NCBI GenBank assembly: GCA_963674665.2
Contig: CAXXPL010000003.1
Coordinates: 1 to 64,000 of the forward strand
Direction of reading: 5' to 3'
DNA: 64,000 nt
From: G963674665 sp963674665
Lineage (GTDB): Bacteria > Desulfobacterota > Desulfovibrionia > Desulfovibrionales > Desulfovibrionaceae
The notes beneath the pieces were generated by a model that saw nothing but the letters and a program-made list of their open reading frames with translations, searched no databases and was not told the origin of the DNA. How positions within the stretch are numbered: the stretch's first letter is position 1; each line of letters starts with the position of its first letter. Shown one piece after another: positions 9,505 through 18,031 of the stretch. A program made the translations under genes and the position numbers.

Positions 9505-10869
9505 ATGCACTTTCCCATCGAGATTCCCTGCCAGGACGTCATGGACTCCATCGCCGATGGCGTGTTCACTGTGGATCCTGACTGGAACATAACCTTTTTC
9601 AACGTCGCGGCGGAGCAGATAACCGGCATCGGCAAGGAGGAGGCCATAGGCCGCAAGTGCTGGGAGGTCTTCCGCTCCAGCCTGTGCGACAACGACTGCG
9701 CCCTTCGGGAGTGTATGAGCAGCCAGCGCACCCTGTCCAACAAGTCCATCTTCATCATCCGCCCCGACGGCGTGAAGGTGCCCATCTCCATCAGCGCCGC
9801 CCCTCTCAGGGATCCGCATGGCAAGCTCATCGGCGGAGTCGAGACCTTCCGCGATCTCTCTGACATCGCCCTGCTGCGCAAAGAGGTGGAGAGCCAGTAC
9901 AGCTTCGAGGACATCATCGGCAAGAGCCGCGCCCTGACCCGCATCTTCAACATCCTGCCCCAGGTCTCGGCCAGCGAGGCCACAGTGCTGATCACCGGTG
10001 AATCCGGCACCGGCAAGGAATTGTTCGCCCACGCCATCCACAACCTGAGCGAGCGCTCCGAAGGTCCTTTCATCCCGGTGAACTGTGGCGCCCTCCCGGA
10101 CACGCTGCTGGAGTCCGAACTCTTCGGATACAAGGCCGGGGCCTTTACAGACGCCAAGCACGACAAGCCCGGGCGTTTCCAGCTTGCGGCCGGCGGCACG
10201 ATATTCCTGGACGAGATCGGGGACATGGCCCCCAACGTCCAGGTCAAGCTGCTGCGCGTACTGCAGGAGCGCACCTTCGAGCCCCTCGGGGGCGTGAAGG
10301 CGGTCCAGGCCGATGTCCGCGTCATCGCGGCAACCAACCTGGATCTGGACGAGCTTGTGGCCCAGGGCAAATTTCGCCAGGACCTGTTCTACCGCCTCAA
10401 TGTCGTGCGCATCTCCATCCCTCCTTTGCGGGAGCGCACCGAGGACATTCCCCTGCTCATCGAGCACATCATCGCCAAGCTCAACGCTATCAAGGGCAAG
10501 AAAACCCACTCCGTGACCTCGGTATCCGAGGACGTGCGCGCCATCCTCATGCGCCACCCCTTTCCGGGCAATGTCCGCGAGCTGGAGAACGTGCTGGAGT
10601 ACGCCTTCATCCTCTGCCCCGGCGGTTTCCTCCAGGAGGAGCACCTGCCCGAGTACCTGCAGCCCGAACCCTTGCCCAATGCCGGATCCAGCGCTAGAGG
10701 GCTCTCCCTGACCACGCCCCTGAGCATGGAGGAGGTCAAGTGCCTTGCCGCCCTGCGCGCCGTGGAGCGGAATAACGGCAAGCGCATGGCCGCCTGCCGC
10801 GAGCTGGGCGTGAGCAAGGATACTCTGCGCCGTCTGTTGTCCCAGGCCCGCGAACTGGGCTTGGAATAA
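9505..10869 (+). CDS. Sigma-54-dependent activator of the ORP cluster (PAS-AAA+-HTH)
   Basis: A 454-residue enhancer-binding protein. An N-terminal PAS domain (about 10-125, with a CDNDCALREC cluster) precedes the AAA+ domain with Walker A GESGTGKE, the sigma-54 contact loop in the variant form GAFTDA, and Walker B IFLDEIGDM. The C-terminus has a Fis-like helix-turn-helix (ACRELGVSKDTLRRLLSQ). The ATG at 9505 was preferred over the upstream TTG at 9472 because AGGA lies five bases before it. There is no receiver domain, so activity is probably set by the PAS domain. It sits just upstream of a sigma-54 promoter driving the ORP genes, matching the arrangement known from Desulfovibrio vulgaris, where such a regulator controls the ORP operons. 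Confidence 0.92.
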   Translation: MHFPIEIPCQDVMDSIADGVFTVDPDWNITFFNVAAEQITGIGKEEAIGRKCWEVFRSSLCDNDCALRECMSSQRTLSNKSIFIIRPDGVKVPISISAAPLRDPHGKLIGGVETFRDLSDIALLRKEVESQYSFEDIIGKSRALTRIFNILPQVSASEATVLITGESGTGKELFAHAIHNLSERSEGPFIPVNCGALPDTLLESELFGYKAGAFTDAKHDKPGRFQLAAGGTIFLDEIGDMAPNVQVKLLRVLQERTFEPLGGVKAVQADVRVIAATNLDLDELVAQGKFRQDLFYRLNVVRISIPPLRERTEDIPLLIEHIIAKLNAIKGKKTHSVTSVSEDVRAILMRHPFPGNVRELENVLEYAFILCPGGFLQEEHLPEYLQPEPLPNAGSSARGLSLTTPLSMEEVKCLAALRAVERNNGKRMAACRELGVSKDTLRRLLSQARELGLE

Positions 10870-10967
10870 GCCTCCTCTTCCTCATTTTGGGCGATTTTTC
10901 CGCCACACTTTACATGTTCGACTGACACCAATAGGTTAACATCCTGTTTTTATTAATTTTCAAATTG

Positions 10968-10983
10968 TGGCATTATTTCTGCT
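10968..10983 (+). promoter_or_regulatory. Sigma-54 promoter of the ORP operon
   Basis: TGGCATTATTTCTGCT matches the -24/-12 consensus. GG and GC are separated by exactly ten bases, and it lies 55 bases before the first ORP gene. The adjacent gene encodes a sigma-54 activator, which supports the call. Activator binding sites are expected upstream, around 10870-10960, but I could not define one. Confidence 0.8.
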
Positions 10984-11037
10984 ACCGCAAGGTCCAATTG
11001 CGCATACAGCGCAGCATAAACATGGTGTAGTGAAATC

Positions 11038-11496
11038 ATGATCATCGGACTTCCCTGTTACGCCGAAAGGCTCGCAACCCTTTTCGACACCGCCAGCGAC
11101 TTCTCCCTGCACAAGGTGGACGGAGCCGATGTATCGCATATTTACCCCGTGGGTCGCTTGTCCCTCCCCCATAACGACCCGACCAAGAAGATCACCGCAC
11201 TTGCCGCCCACGGGGTAACTCTTGTCATCTGCGGCGGCATCAGTCAGGGTGCCCTGCGGTGCCTGCATAACGCGGACATCGAATGCCGCCCCTGGATTTG
11301 CGGCGAGATCGAAGCGGTGCTCCAGGCCTTTTGCGACAACTCCCTGGACACCCTGCTCATGCCCGGCTGTCGGGCGAGGCAGGGACTGTGCCCCGGAGGG
11401 GGCGGAGGGCGCAGAATGCGCGGCAAGACCGGAACCTGCTGCAACTCACAACACGGCCGCCGAGGCTTGGGCGGTCACAACGGAGGCAATCAATGA
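11038..11496 (+). CDS. ORP-associated NifX/NifB-like small protein
   Basis: The 152-residue product begins MIIGLPCYAERLATLFDTA and reads like the dinitrogenase iron-molybdenum cofactor (NifX/ORP-like) fold for about 115 residues. It ends in a Cys/Gly/Arg-rich tail (CRARQGLCPGGGGG, CCNSQHGRRG). It is the first gene behind the sigma-54 promoter and overlaps the next gene by ATGA, so translation is probably coupled. A gene at the same place precedes orp in Desulfovibrio vulgaris. A role in binding or delivering a metal cluster is inferred from the fold only. Confidence 0.75.
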   Translation: MIIGLPCYAERLATLFDTASDFSLHKVDGADVSHIYPVGRLSLPHNDPTKKITALAAHGVTLVICGGISQGALRCLHNADIECRPWICGEIEAVLQAFCDNSLDTLLMPGCRARQGLCPGGGGGRRMRGKTGTCCNSQHGRRGLGGHNGGNQ

Positions 11497-11855
11497 AAAT
11501 CGCCATCAGCACCAGCGGCACCACCGTTGACAGCGCCCTTGACCAACGCTTCGGCCGGGCACAGGGCTTCATCGTCTACGACACTGAAAGCGGTGACCAT
11601 ACCTACAAAAGCAACGACCAGAACCTGAACCTGGCTCAGGGCGCGGGCATTCAGGCCGCCATGAACGTCGCCGACACTGGCGCCAAGGCGGTCATCACCG
11701 GACATGTGGGCCCCAAGGCATACATGGCCCTGAACAAAGGGCAGATCGCCATCTACCTGGCCCCTGAGAGCGGCACGGTGGCCGATACCATCGAGGCTTA
11801 CAAGGCGGGAAAACTCACCCCTGCCCAGGGCCCGGACAAGGAAGGACACTGGTAA
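11493..11855 (+). CDS. orp: Orange protein (ORP), NifX-like metal-cluster protein
   Basis: A 120-residue protein with the whole NifX/NafY-type fold (MKIAISTSGTTVDSALDQRFGR, VITGHVGPKAYMAL). Characterised orange proteins of Desulfovibrio bind an unusual Mo-Cu-sulfide cluster non-covalently, and the small size and neighbours here match. GGAGG precedes the ATG. It lies inside an operon with P-loop ATPases, as in Desulfovibrio vulgaris, where the ORP complex has been linked to cell-division positioning. Cluster binding in this organism is inferred. Confidence 0.85.
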   Translation: MKIAISTSGTTVDSALDQRFGRAQGFIVYDTESGDHTYKSNDQNLNLAQGAGIQAAMNVADTGAKAVITGHVGPKAYMALNKGQIAIYLAPESGTVADTIEAYKAGKLTPAQGPDKEGHW

Positions 11856-11862
11856 GCCGCGA

Positions 11863-12792
11863 ATGAACGCACAAGCAATGCCACGAATCGCCATAGCCAG
11901 CGGCAAGGGCGGCACAGGCAAGACCACGGTTGCCGTGAATCTCGCCGCCCTTGCCTCGGAAAACGGCACACCAGTCGCCCTGGTGGACTGCGATGTCGAG
12001 GAACCCAACTGTCACCTGTTCCTGCGCCCCCGGTGGGACATCCAGGAGGAACGCACCATACCGGTTCCCGTGGTGGACATGGACAAATGCCGGGGAGAAA
12101 GCTGCAAGGAATGCGTGAAGCAGTGTCGTTTCAAGGCAATGATCTTCATGGCCGGCGAAGTCATGGTTTTTCCGGAGCTCTGCCATGCCTGCGGATTATG
12201 CTATGCCTGCTGCCCCGCTGACGCCCTGTCCGTGGGAGCGCGGACCATCGGCTCCCTGCGGGAAGGGGAGGCCGAGCGCGCCCCCATCCGGTTCGTGGAC
12301 GGCCTGCTGCGCATCGGCGAGGCAATGTCCCCGCCACTGATCGAAGAGGTCAAGGCCCACGCGGCATCGGCCCATCCCGGAGCCCTGCAGCTCTGGGACT
12401 GCCCCCCCGGTACGTCCTGCCCCGTGATCAAGGCTTTGAACGGCGCGGACTACGCCGTGCTGGTGGCCGAGCCCACCCCTTTCGGCCTGCACGACCTGAC
12501 CCTGGCCGTGGAGACCCTGCGGCATCTGGGCATTCCCTTCGGCGTCGCCCTGAACCGCGACGGCATGGGGGACGACCGCGTCCGCGACTACCTGATACGG
12601 GAGGACATCGAATTGCTGGGAAGCCTGCCCTTTTCCAGACAAGCGGCGACCATCTATTCCAAGGCCGAGTTGCTCGTCCAGAAACTGCCCTGGCTGCGGG
12701 ATCACTACCAGAAGCTTCTGGACACCGTGCTCTCCCGCGCCCGCAGCGCCATGAACCAGAAGACTGCCGGAGGTGGGGCATGCGCGAGATAG
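11863..12792 (+). CDS. MinD/ParA-like P-loop ATPase with inserted ferredoxin domain (ORP complex)
   Basis: The 309-residue protein has a deviant Walker A motif (SGKGGTGKTT) at about residue 11-20. An inserted two-cluster [4Fe-4S] ferredoxin domain (CRGESCKECVKQC, CHACGLCYACC) spans about 70-125. The rest of the SIMIBI ATPase fold includes the DCPPGTSCP motif. Such MinD-ferredoxin fusions are characteristic of ORP clusters of anaerobes. It overlaps the next, similar gene by 13 bases. An ATP-dependent role in cluster handling or positioning is likely but unproven. Confidence 0.88.
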   Translation: MNAQAMPRIAIASGKGGTGKTTVAVNLAALASENGTPVALVDCDVEEPNCHLFLRPRWDIQEERTIPVPVVDMDKCRGESCKECVKQCRFKAMIFMAGEVMVFPELCHACGLCYACCPADALSVGARTIGSLREGEAERAPIRFVDGLLRIGEAMSPPLIEEVKAHAASAHPGALQLWDCPPGTSCPVIKALNGADYAVLVAEPTPFGLHDLTLAVETLRHLGIPFGVALNRDGMGDDRVRDYLIREDIELLGSLPFSRQAATIYSKAELLVQKLPWLRDHYQKLLDTVLSRARSAMNQKTAGGGACAR

Positions 12793-13649
12793 TAGTCATC
12801 AGCGGCAAGGGGGGCACGGGCAAGACCAGCGTTACGGCGGCCCTGGCAAGTTGCGGGCCGGACAAGATCCTGGCCGACTGCGACGTGGACGCCGCAGACC
12901 TGCACCTGGTCCTGGCGCCCGAGGTCCTGGAGCGCCACGACTTCCACAGCGGTGAAATCGCCTCCATCGACCCGAGAATCTGCGTCGAATGCGGCATCTG
13001 CATGGAGAGCTGCCGCTTCCAGGCCATTTGCAAAGACGATCAGGGCTTCCGCGTCATGCAGGAGCACTGCGAGGGGTGCGGCCTCTGCGCCTATGTCTGT
13101 CCGGAAGGTGCGGCCTTGATGCAGACCCGCCTGTGCGGGGAGTGGTACATTTCGAACACCCGCATGGGGCGCATGGTTCATGCCAGGCTGGGCATCGGCG
13201 AGGAGAACTCCGGTAAACTCGTCACCACCGTGCGCACCAGATCCAGGGACCTGGCCGAGCACTTCGGCCTGGAACACATTCTCACCGACGGCCCTCCGGG
13301 AATCGGCTGCCCGGTGATCGCGTCCTTGACAAATGCCAATCTGGCAATAATTGTCTGTGAGCCGACGCTCTCCGCCATCCACGATCTGGAGCGCGTCCAG
13401 TCACTGGCCGGACATTTCGGGATCAAGTCCATGGCCGTGATCAACAAGGCGGACATCAACGCCGAGCTCGCGGCGCGCATCAGGGACATCTGCCAGGAGC
13501 AGGGCATCGTCCTGCTGGGAGAATTGGCCTACGAAGAGGCCTTTACCAAGGCCCAGGTGCACGGCCAGAGCGTGGTGGAGTACGATCCCGACCGGTATGG
13601 ACCAATTTTCCAAGACTTCTGGCAGCGCATAGACGCCATGCCAGCCTAA
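12780..13649 (+). CDS. MinD/ParA-like ATPase with inserted ferredoxin domain, second copy
   Basis: A 289-residue paralogue of the preceding gene with Walker A SGKGGTGKTS near the N-terminus. Two ferredoxin motifs (CVECGICMESC, CEGCGLCAYVC) lie at about 65-105 and the switch region reads DGPPGIGCP. The ATG lies inside the end of the previous gene, so the pair is translationally coupled. The two proteins probably form a heterodimer or paired complex with ORP, as inferred for the homologous Desulfovibrio proteins. It ends 38 bases before the Mrp-like gene. Confidence 0.88.
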   Translation: MREIVVISGKGGTGKTSVTAALASCGPDKILADCDVDAADLHLVLAPEVLERHDFHSGEIASIDPRICVECGICMESCRFQAICKDDQGFRVMQEHCEGCGLCAYVCPEGAALMQTRLCGEWYISNTRMGRMVHARLGIGEENSGKLVTTVRTRSRDLAEHFGLEHILTDGPPGIGCPVIASLTNANLAIIVCEPTLSAIHDLERVQSLAGHFGIKSMAVINKADINAELAARIRDICQEQGIVLLGELAYEEAFTKAQVHGQSVVEYDPDRYGPIFQDFWQRIDAMPA

Positions 13650-13687
13650 CCATGAGACCAGTTTTATTAGTTTCGAGGAGATGAAAC

Positions 13688-14944
13688 ATGAGTGATTCCG
13701 GTTGCAGCAGCTGCTCCAGCGGCTCTTCCTGCGGTAGCCAGGGGCAGTGCGATTGTGGCGGCGATGACAAGCTCAACAAAACCCTGAGCCGTATCAAGCA
13801 CAAGATCGTCGTTCTTTCCGGCAAGGGTGGCGTGGGCAAGAGCACGGTCTCCGTGAACATCGCCGTGTCTCTCGCCCTGGCGGGCAAAAAGGTCGGCCTG
13901 CTCGACGTGGACGTGCACGGTCCCAGCGTTCCCAGACTGCTCTCCCTGCAGGGCTCCCAGCCGCACATCGGCGAGGACTGCATGGAGCCGGTGCCCTGGC
14001 CGTATTCGCCCAACCTCAGCGTCATGTCCCTGGGTTTCATGCTCCCCAGCCCCGAACAGGCCGTTATTTGGCGCGGCCCCGTGAAGATCGGGCTGATCAA
14101 GCAGTTCGTTCAGGACGTGGTGTGGGGCGACCTGGATTTCCTCGTCGTGGATTGCCCTCCGGGAACCGGCGACGAACCCCTCTCCGCCCTGCAGACCCTT
14201 GGGCAGGAGGCCCAGGCTGTCATCGTCACCACGCCTCAGGGCGTGGCAGTGGACGACGTCCGCCGTTCCGTGAGCTTCTGCCGTGAAGTGGGCAACCCGG
14301 TGCTGGGCATTGTCGAAAACATGAGCGGCTATGCCTGCCCCCACTGCGGCAAGGTGGAAAACATCTTCAACAGCGGCGGCGGCGAAGCTCTGGCCAACGA
14401 GATGGGTGTTCCCTTCCTGGGCCGCATTCCCCTGGACCCGGAAATGGTCCGCGCCGGAGACGAGGGCTACGTCTACGTCAAGGTGCAGCACGAAACCGCC
14501 ACTGCCGAGGCTGTGGGCCGCATCGTCAAGCCAATGCTCGCGCTGGCCGGCGCCCTTCAGGAACAGAAGCCCCTGCAGCCCCTGCGCACAATGAACAATG
14601 GCGCCAGCCGCATCGCCATCCCTGTGGCCGACGGCAAGCTGTGCATGCACTTCGGGCACTGCCAGCAGTTCGCCCTTGTGGACGTGGACCCCGAGTCCAA
14701 GACCATCAAGGAAACCCAGCTGCTCACGCCCCCGCCTCATGAACCCGGCGTGTTCCCCAAGTGGCTCGCCGAGCAGGGCGCCAACCTGATCATTGCCGGC
14801 GGCATGGGTGCCCGTGCCCAGAGCCTGTTCACCGAACACGGCATCGACGTGGTGGTGGGCGCCAGTGGCGTAACCCCCGAGGAAGTGGTCACCAACTTCC
14901 TGGCCGGTACCCTGCAAACCGGCGACAACATCTGCGACCACTAG
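13688..14944 (+). CDS. Mrp/Nbp35-like ATPase fused to a C-terminal NifX/ORP domain
   Basis: The 418-residue protein has a Cys-rich N-terminus (CSSCSSGSSCGSQGQCDC), a P-loop (SGKGGVGKST), DCPPGTGDEP, and the CPHCG motif typical of Mrp/Nbp35 iron-sulfur carrier proteins. From about residue 300 a second domain starts (SRIAIPVADGKLCMHFGHCQ) that is a complete NifX/ORP-type fold. A carrier ATPase and a cluster-binding domain are therefore joined in one chain. GAGGAGATGAAAC precedes the ATG. It is the last gene of the ORP operon and is followed by a hairpin. Confidence 0.9.
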   Translation: MSDSGCSSCSSGSSCGSQGQCDCGGDDKLNKTLSRIKHKIVVLSGKGGVGKSTVSVNIAVSLALAGKKVGLLDVDVHGPSVPRLLSLQGSQPHIGEDCMEPVPWPYSPNLSVMSLGFMLPSPEQAVIWRGPVKIGLIKQFVQDVVWGDLDFLVVDCPPGTGDEPLSALQTLGQEAQAVIVTTPQGVAVDDVRRSVSFCREVGNPVLGIVENMSGYACPHCGKVENIFNSGGGEALANEMGVPFLGRIPLDPEMVRAGDEGYVYVKVQHETATAEAVGRIVKPMLALAGALQEQKPLQPLRTMNNGASRIAIPVADGKLCMHFGHCQQFALVDVDPESKTIKETQLLTPPPHEPGVFPKWLAEQGANLIIAGGMGARAQSLFTEHGIDVVVGASGVTPEEVVTNFLAGTLQTGDNICDH

Positions 14945-14968
14945 TACCACCCATCAATAGAATTGTAC

Positions 14969-15010
14969 GCCGGGGGGAGAATCTTTCCAAAGAAGGGTTC
15001 TTCCCCCGGC
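14969..15010 (+). terminator. Terminator after the ORP operon
   Basis: GCCGGGGGGAGAA (14969-14981) pairs with TTCTTCCCCCGGC (14998-15010) with one G-T wobble across a 16-base loop. It lies between the ORP operon and the convergent kinase gene and may work in both directions. Confidence 0.6.
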
Positions 15011-15127
15011 TCTCCTTCCAAACATCTGATAAAAATTTATATTTCAGTAAGTTACAATATCGGGCATTCGAGAGAAAAATTATTTACAAGACCTTTCCTC
15101 TCGCGCTCCCATCCATTCTTCATTCTT

Positions 15128-17749
15128 TCAAACGCGAAACCGTTCGAGCAGGCTCTTTTGGGGCAGAGATACCACCACAGTGGTACCGTGGTATTCCGAG
15201 GTTTCCATGGTCACATCTCCGCCATGGGCGCGGGCCATGAGCCTGGCCGAATAGGTGCCCAGGCCGGTGCCGTGCTTCTTCCCGTAAGTAGCGTATTTTT
15301 CGAAGAAACTGTCACGCACGGCAAGGGGCACCGTCCCCTGGTTGTGAATGGAGATACGCAAGGAATCCCCCTGGTCGATGACGACCTGGACAAGGGAATT
15401 TTCAGGTGCGGCCTCGGCCGCGTTCTTCATGAGGTTGGAGAGCACGAACGGGACCAGAGTGGCGTCGCCCACGATGATGGGACCATCGTTCACCATGGCT
15501 ATGTCGATGTAGCACTTGCCTCCAACGACATACCGGACAATGATATTCTTGCGGCGGCACTCCTCGCGGATCTCCTTTTCAATGGCCCTGAACTCTCCGA
15601 ACAGGACGATCTCGTGGGGCAGCACCTCGTACTGCCCTGTTTCCAGCTTGTACAGCGACAGGGAAGCGTCGATGAGACCCAGCATCTTTTTGCCCGAGTC
15701 CCGTATGCCTTCGAGCATCTCGCGCTCCACAGGCGAGAGCGCGGGATTGGCCAGCACCAGGTCCGGCAGGACCACTATGCCATTGAGGGGGCTCTTGAGG
15801 TCATGGCGCATGAGGCGGTCCACCTCGCGCCGCAGTTCCTCGGCCTCGCGCTGTTCGGTGATGTCGGTACCCACGCAGATGACGAACTCAACGTTGCCCT
15901 CCGCATCCAGCTTGGGTGACTTGACGACGCGCAATAGCCTGAGCTCCCCCTCGCTGTTGGGCACCCAGCACTCATCCTGCAAGGCCATGCGGGTCTCGTA
16001 CACCTGACGGTTTCCATTTTTGCACCTGGCAGCGCGCTCCGGCGGCAGAAACTCCTCGATCCGCTTGTGTGAAAAGTATTCGATCCCACCACCGAGGAAA
16101 TCGGCACGCGCCTTGTTCACCAGGCCATAGGTGTCGGCGTCGAGAAGATACCAGATCTGGGTTTCGATGCTGTGCAGGAGCATGCGCTCCTCTTCGGCTA
16201 TGCGGAGCAGGAGCTTCTCGTTGTGTTTGCGTTCCGTGACATCCAGCACCAGGCAATGCAAGTGCAGCCTCTTGTTGACCCTGATGGGACTGAGGCTTAT
16301 TTCCACATCCCGGACCTGTCCGTTGGCCAGGCAATGCTGGAAGTCGAAGATGTTTTCCCGGAACTCCGAGGCCAGGACAATGGCCTCCCGCATAACCTCC
16401 TCGGACTGGACGCTGATGTCATGGATCGACATTCCGGCCATGCGCTTCTCGGAGTAGCCGTAGTAAATTGCCGCAGTCTCGTTGGCCGAACGGATTTCGC
16501 CGGTCTCGGGATCCAGGAGCATCTGCACGTGGGGGTTCTTCTCAAAGAGCGCCCTGAAGCGCTCCTCGCTCTCCCGCTGCGCGTCCTCGTCGCTCTTCTT
16601 GTCTGTGATGTCCCGGGCCACCTCCACCACTCCGATCAGGGGAGCATCCTCACCATTTCGAATGGGATAGACCGAGAGCTCTATCCAGCGAATGCCTTGC
16701 TCAGCGCGCATGGATTTCACGATGCTCTGAGGCTCGCCAGTGGCAAGGCATCTCAGAGAAGGGCAGTCCACGCAAGGCTCGGCTCTGTTGTGGAACGCCT
16801 CGAAGCATTTGAGCCCCAGCACCTCTTCACCGTGGCGGGGTAGGGCCAGAGTCCTGCCATTGGCGAAACGTATGACGAGATTCAGGTCCAACACGGTGAT
16901 GGTATCTTTGATGCTCGCCATCAGGGTTTTGAGGAACGTCTCGCTGGCGCGTACGGTTTCCTCGGCCTCCCGCCTCGCGGTAGTGTCCAGATGTGTCCCG
17001 ATGACGCGCAAGGGGTGTCCATCCTCATCGCGCTCTGCCACCACTCCCCTAGCGAGTATCCATTTGTAGGAGCCGTTCTTGCACATGAGACGATGTTCGT
17101 TGGAGTAATGAGGGATCTCCCCGCGCAGATGCCTGTTCAGCTCCGTGTAAACCGCATCGTGATCCTCCGGGTGAATCCTCGAATCCCACTCGTTAAAATC
17201 GTCGCCGATTTCGTCTGCGGCATAGCCCAACATTTCTTTCCACCGACGCGAAAAAAAGACCCGTCCCGTCACCGCGTCCCAGTCCCAAACGCCTTCCTGG
17301 GTGGCTTGCAGAGCGGCCTTCCAGCGCCCCTCGCTCAACCGCAGTTTCCCTTCCAGGGCCAGTTTCTCCTGCTCCAACTCCTGCAGGCGCCGCACCAGTT
17401 CCTCATGGGAAGCGCCGTAATCCGAGCCGGTCAGCTTCGGCCCTTCTTCAGCACCTTCCAGTTCTGACAAGCATTGGAGATAACGTTGCGGATCGTTCTT
17501 GATTAAGCGAGATATTCTCTCTGGAAGGCGGCCGCCCATTGCCAAAAGCAACTCCTCGTTCACGCCCAATTCGCGGGCGAGGGCGACGATGCGGTCAACG
17601 GACAAGGGTGCGTGCTCCCCCCGCTCCAATTTACTCAAGTAGGAATGATGTATGCCGATTCTGGCCGACAGGGCGCGGATGGAGAATCCGTCGTTGTCGG
17701 CTTGCAGGGCCATGCGCCTTTCCTTGATATAATCACCGAGCAGAGTCAT
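15128..17749 (-). CDS. Histidine kinase with N-terminal XRE DNA-binding domain and four PAS domains
   Basis: The 873-residue product opens with a Cro/C1-type helix-turn-helix (IRALSARIGIHHSYLSKLER) in its first 65 residues. A short coiled coil, four PAS domains (about 130-270, 270-400, 400-530, 530-665) and a kinase module follow, with H-box RLMRHDLKSPLNG, N-box SNLMKNAAEAAPENS and G-box GTGLGTYSARL. No transmembrane helix is present, so it is cytoplasmic. The start at 17749 was chosen because the helix-turn-helix begins there; the frame runs further upstream without coding character. A 20-base palindrome sits two bases before the start. No cognate response regulator lies beside it. Confidence 0.85.
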   Translation of the reverse strand: MTLLGDYIKERRMALQADNDGFSIRALSARIGIHHSYLSKLERGEHAPLSVDRIVALARELGVNEELLLAMGGRLPERISRLIKNDPQRYLQCLSELEGAEEGPKLTGSDYGASHEELVRRLQELEQEKLALEGKLRLSEGRWKAALQATQEGVWDWDAVTGRVFFSRRWKEMLGYAADEIGDDFNEWDSRIHPEDHDAVYTELNRHLRGEIPHYSNEHRLMCKNGSYKWILARGVVAERDEDGHPLRVIGTHLDTTARREAEETVRASETFLKTLMASIKDTITVLDLNLVIRFANGRTLALPRHGEEVLGLKCFEAFHNRAEPCVDCPSLRCLATGEPQSIVKSMRAEQGIRWIELSVYPIRNGEDAPLIGVVEVARDITDKKSDEDAQRESEERFRALFEKNPHVQMLLDPETGEIRSANETAAIYYGYSEKRMAGMSIHDISVQSEEVMREAIVLASEFRENIFDFQHCLANGQVRDVEISLSPIRVNKRLHLHCLVLDVTERKHNEKLLLRIAEEERMLLHSIETQIWYLLDADTYGLVNKARADFLGGGIEYFSHKRIEEFLPPERAARCKNGNRQVYETRMALQDECWVPNSEGELRLLRVVKSPKLDAEGNVEFVICVGTDITEQREAEELRREVDRLMRHDLKSPLNGIVVLPDLVLANPALSPVEREMLEGIRDSGKKMLGLIDASLSLYKLETGQYEVLPHEIVLFGEFRAIEKEIREECRRKNIIVRYVVGGKCYIDIAMVNDGPIIVGDATLVPFVLSNLMKNAAEAAPENSLVQVVIDQGDSLRISIHNQGTVPLAVRDSFFEKYATYGKKHGTGLGTYSARLMARAHGGDVTMETSEYHGTTVVVSLPQKSLLERFRV

Positions 17750-17750
17750 C

Positions 17751-17770
17751 TGACTACCATACGGTAGACA
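17751..17770 (-). promoter_or_regulatory. Palindrome abutting the XRE-kinase start codon, candidate operator
   Basis: TGACTACCATACGGTAGACA has 8-base arms with a single mismatch around ATAC. It ends two bases before the ATG of a protein that carries an XRE DNA-binding domain. An autoregulatory operator is the simplest reading. A role of the hairpin in limiting ribosome access is the alternative. Confidence 0.5.
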
Positions 17771-18031
17771 TAATGTTTTCCGCAAGGCAATTCCTCTCCA
17801 AACTACAAAATAATAATGCACACCAAAACATTCGCAATGCGGCAAAACACTTATCAAAAATTAGAAACAAAGACCTTGAAAGAAAGATAACACAACTAAA
17901 AATATCATAACCATGGATAGGGAATAATTAGGCGTATCAACAAAAGGCTTCTTCGTTTTTGATAAAAGCAACATGTTTATATAATACAAATTATTCAGCA
18001 CAACACATTTTGAATACTAAAACTCGCATCT

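Noticed and set aside
7941..10370. Very long leftward reading frame (809 codons) opposite the second chemoreceptor and the sigma-54 activator
   Set aside because: It spans two well-supported genes on the other strand, is rich in repetitive Gly, His and Val, and has no family resemblance. It is a GC-rich shadow frame.
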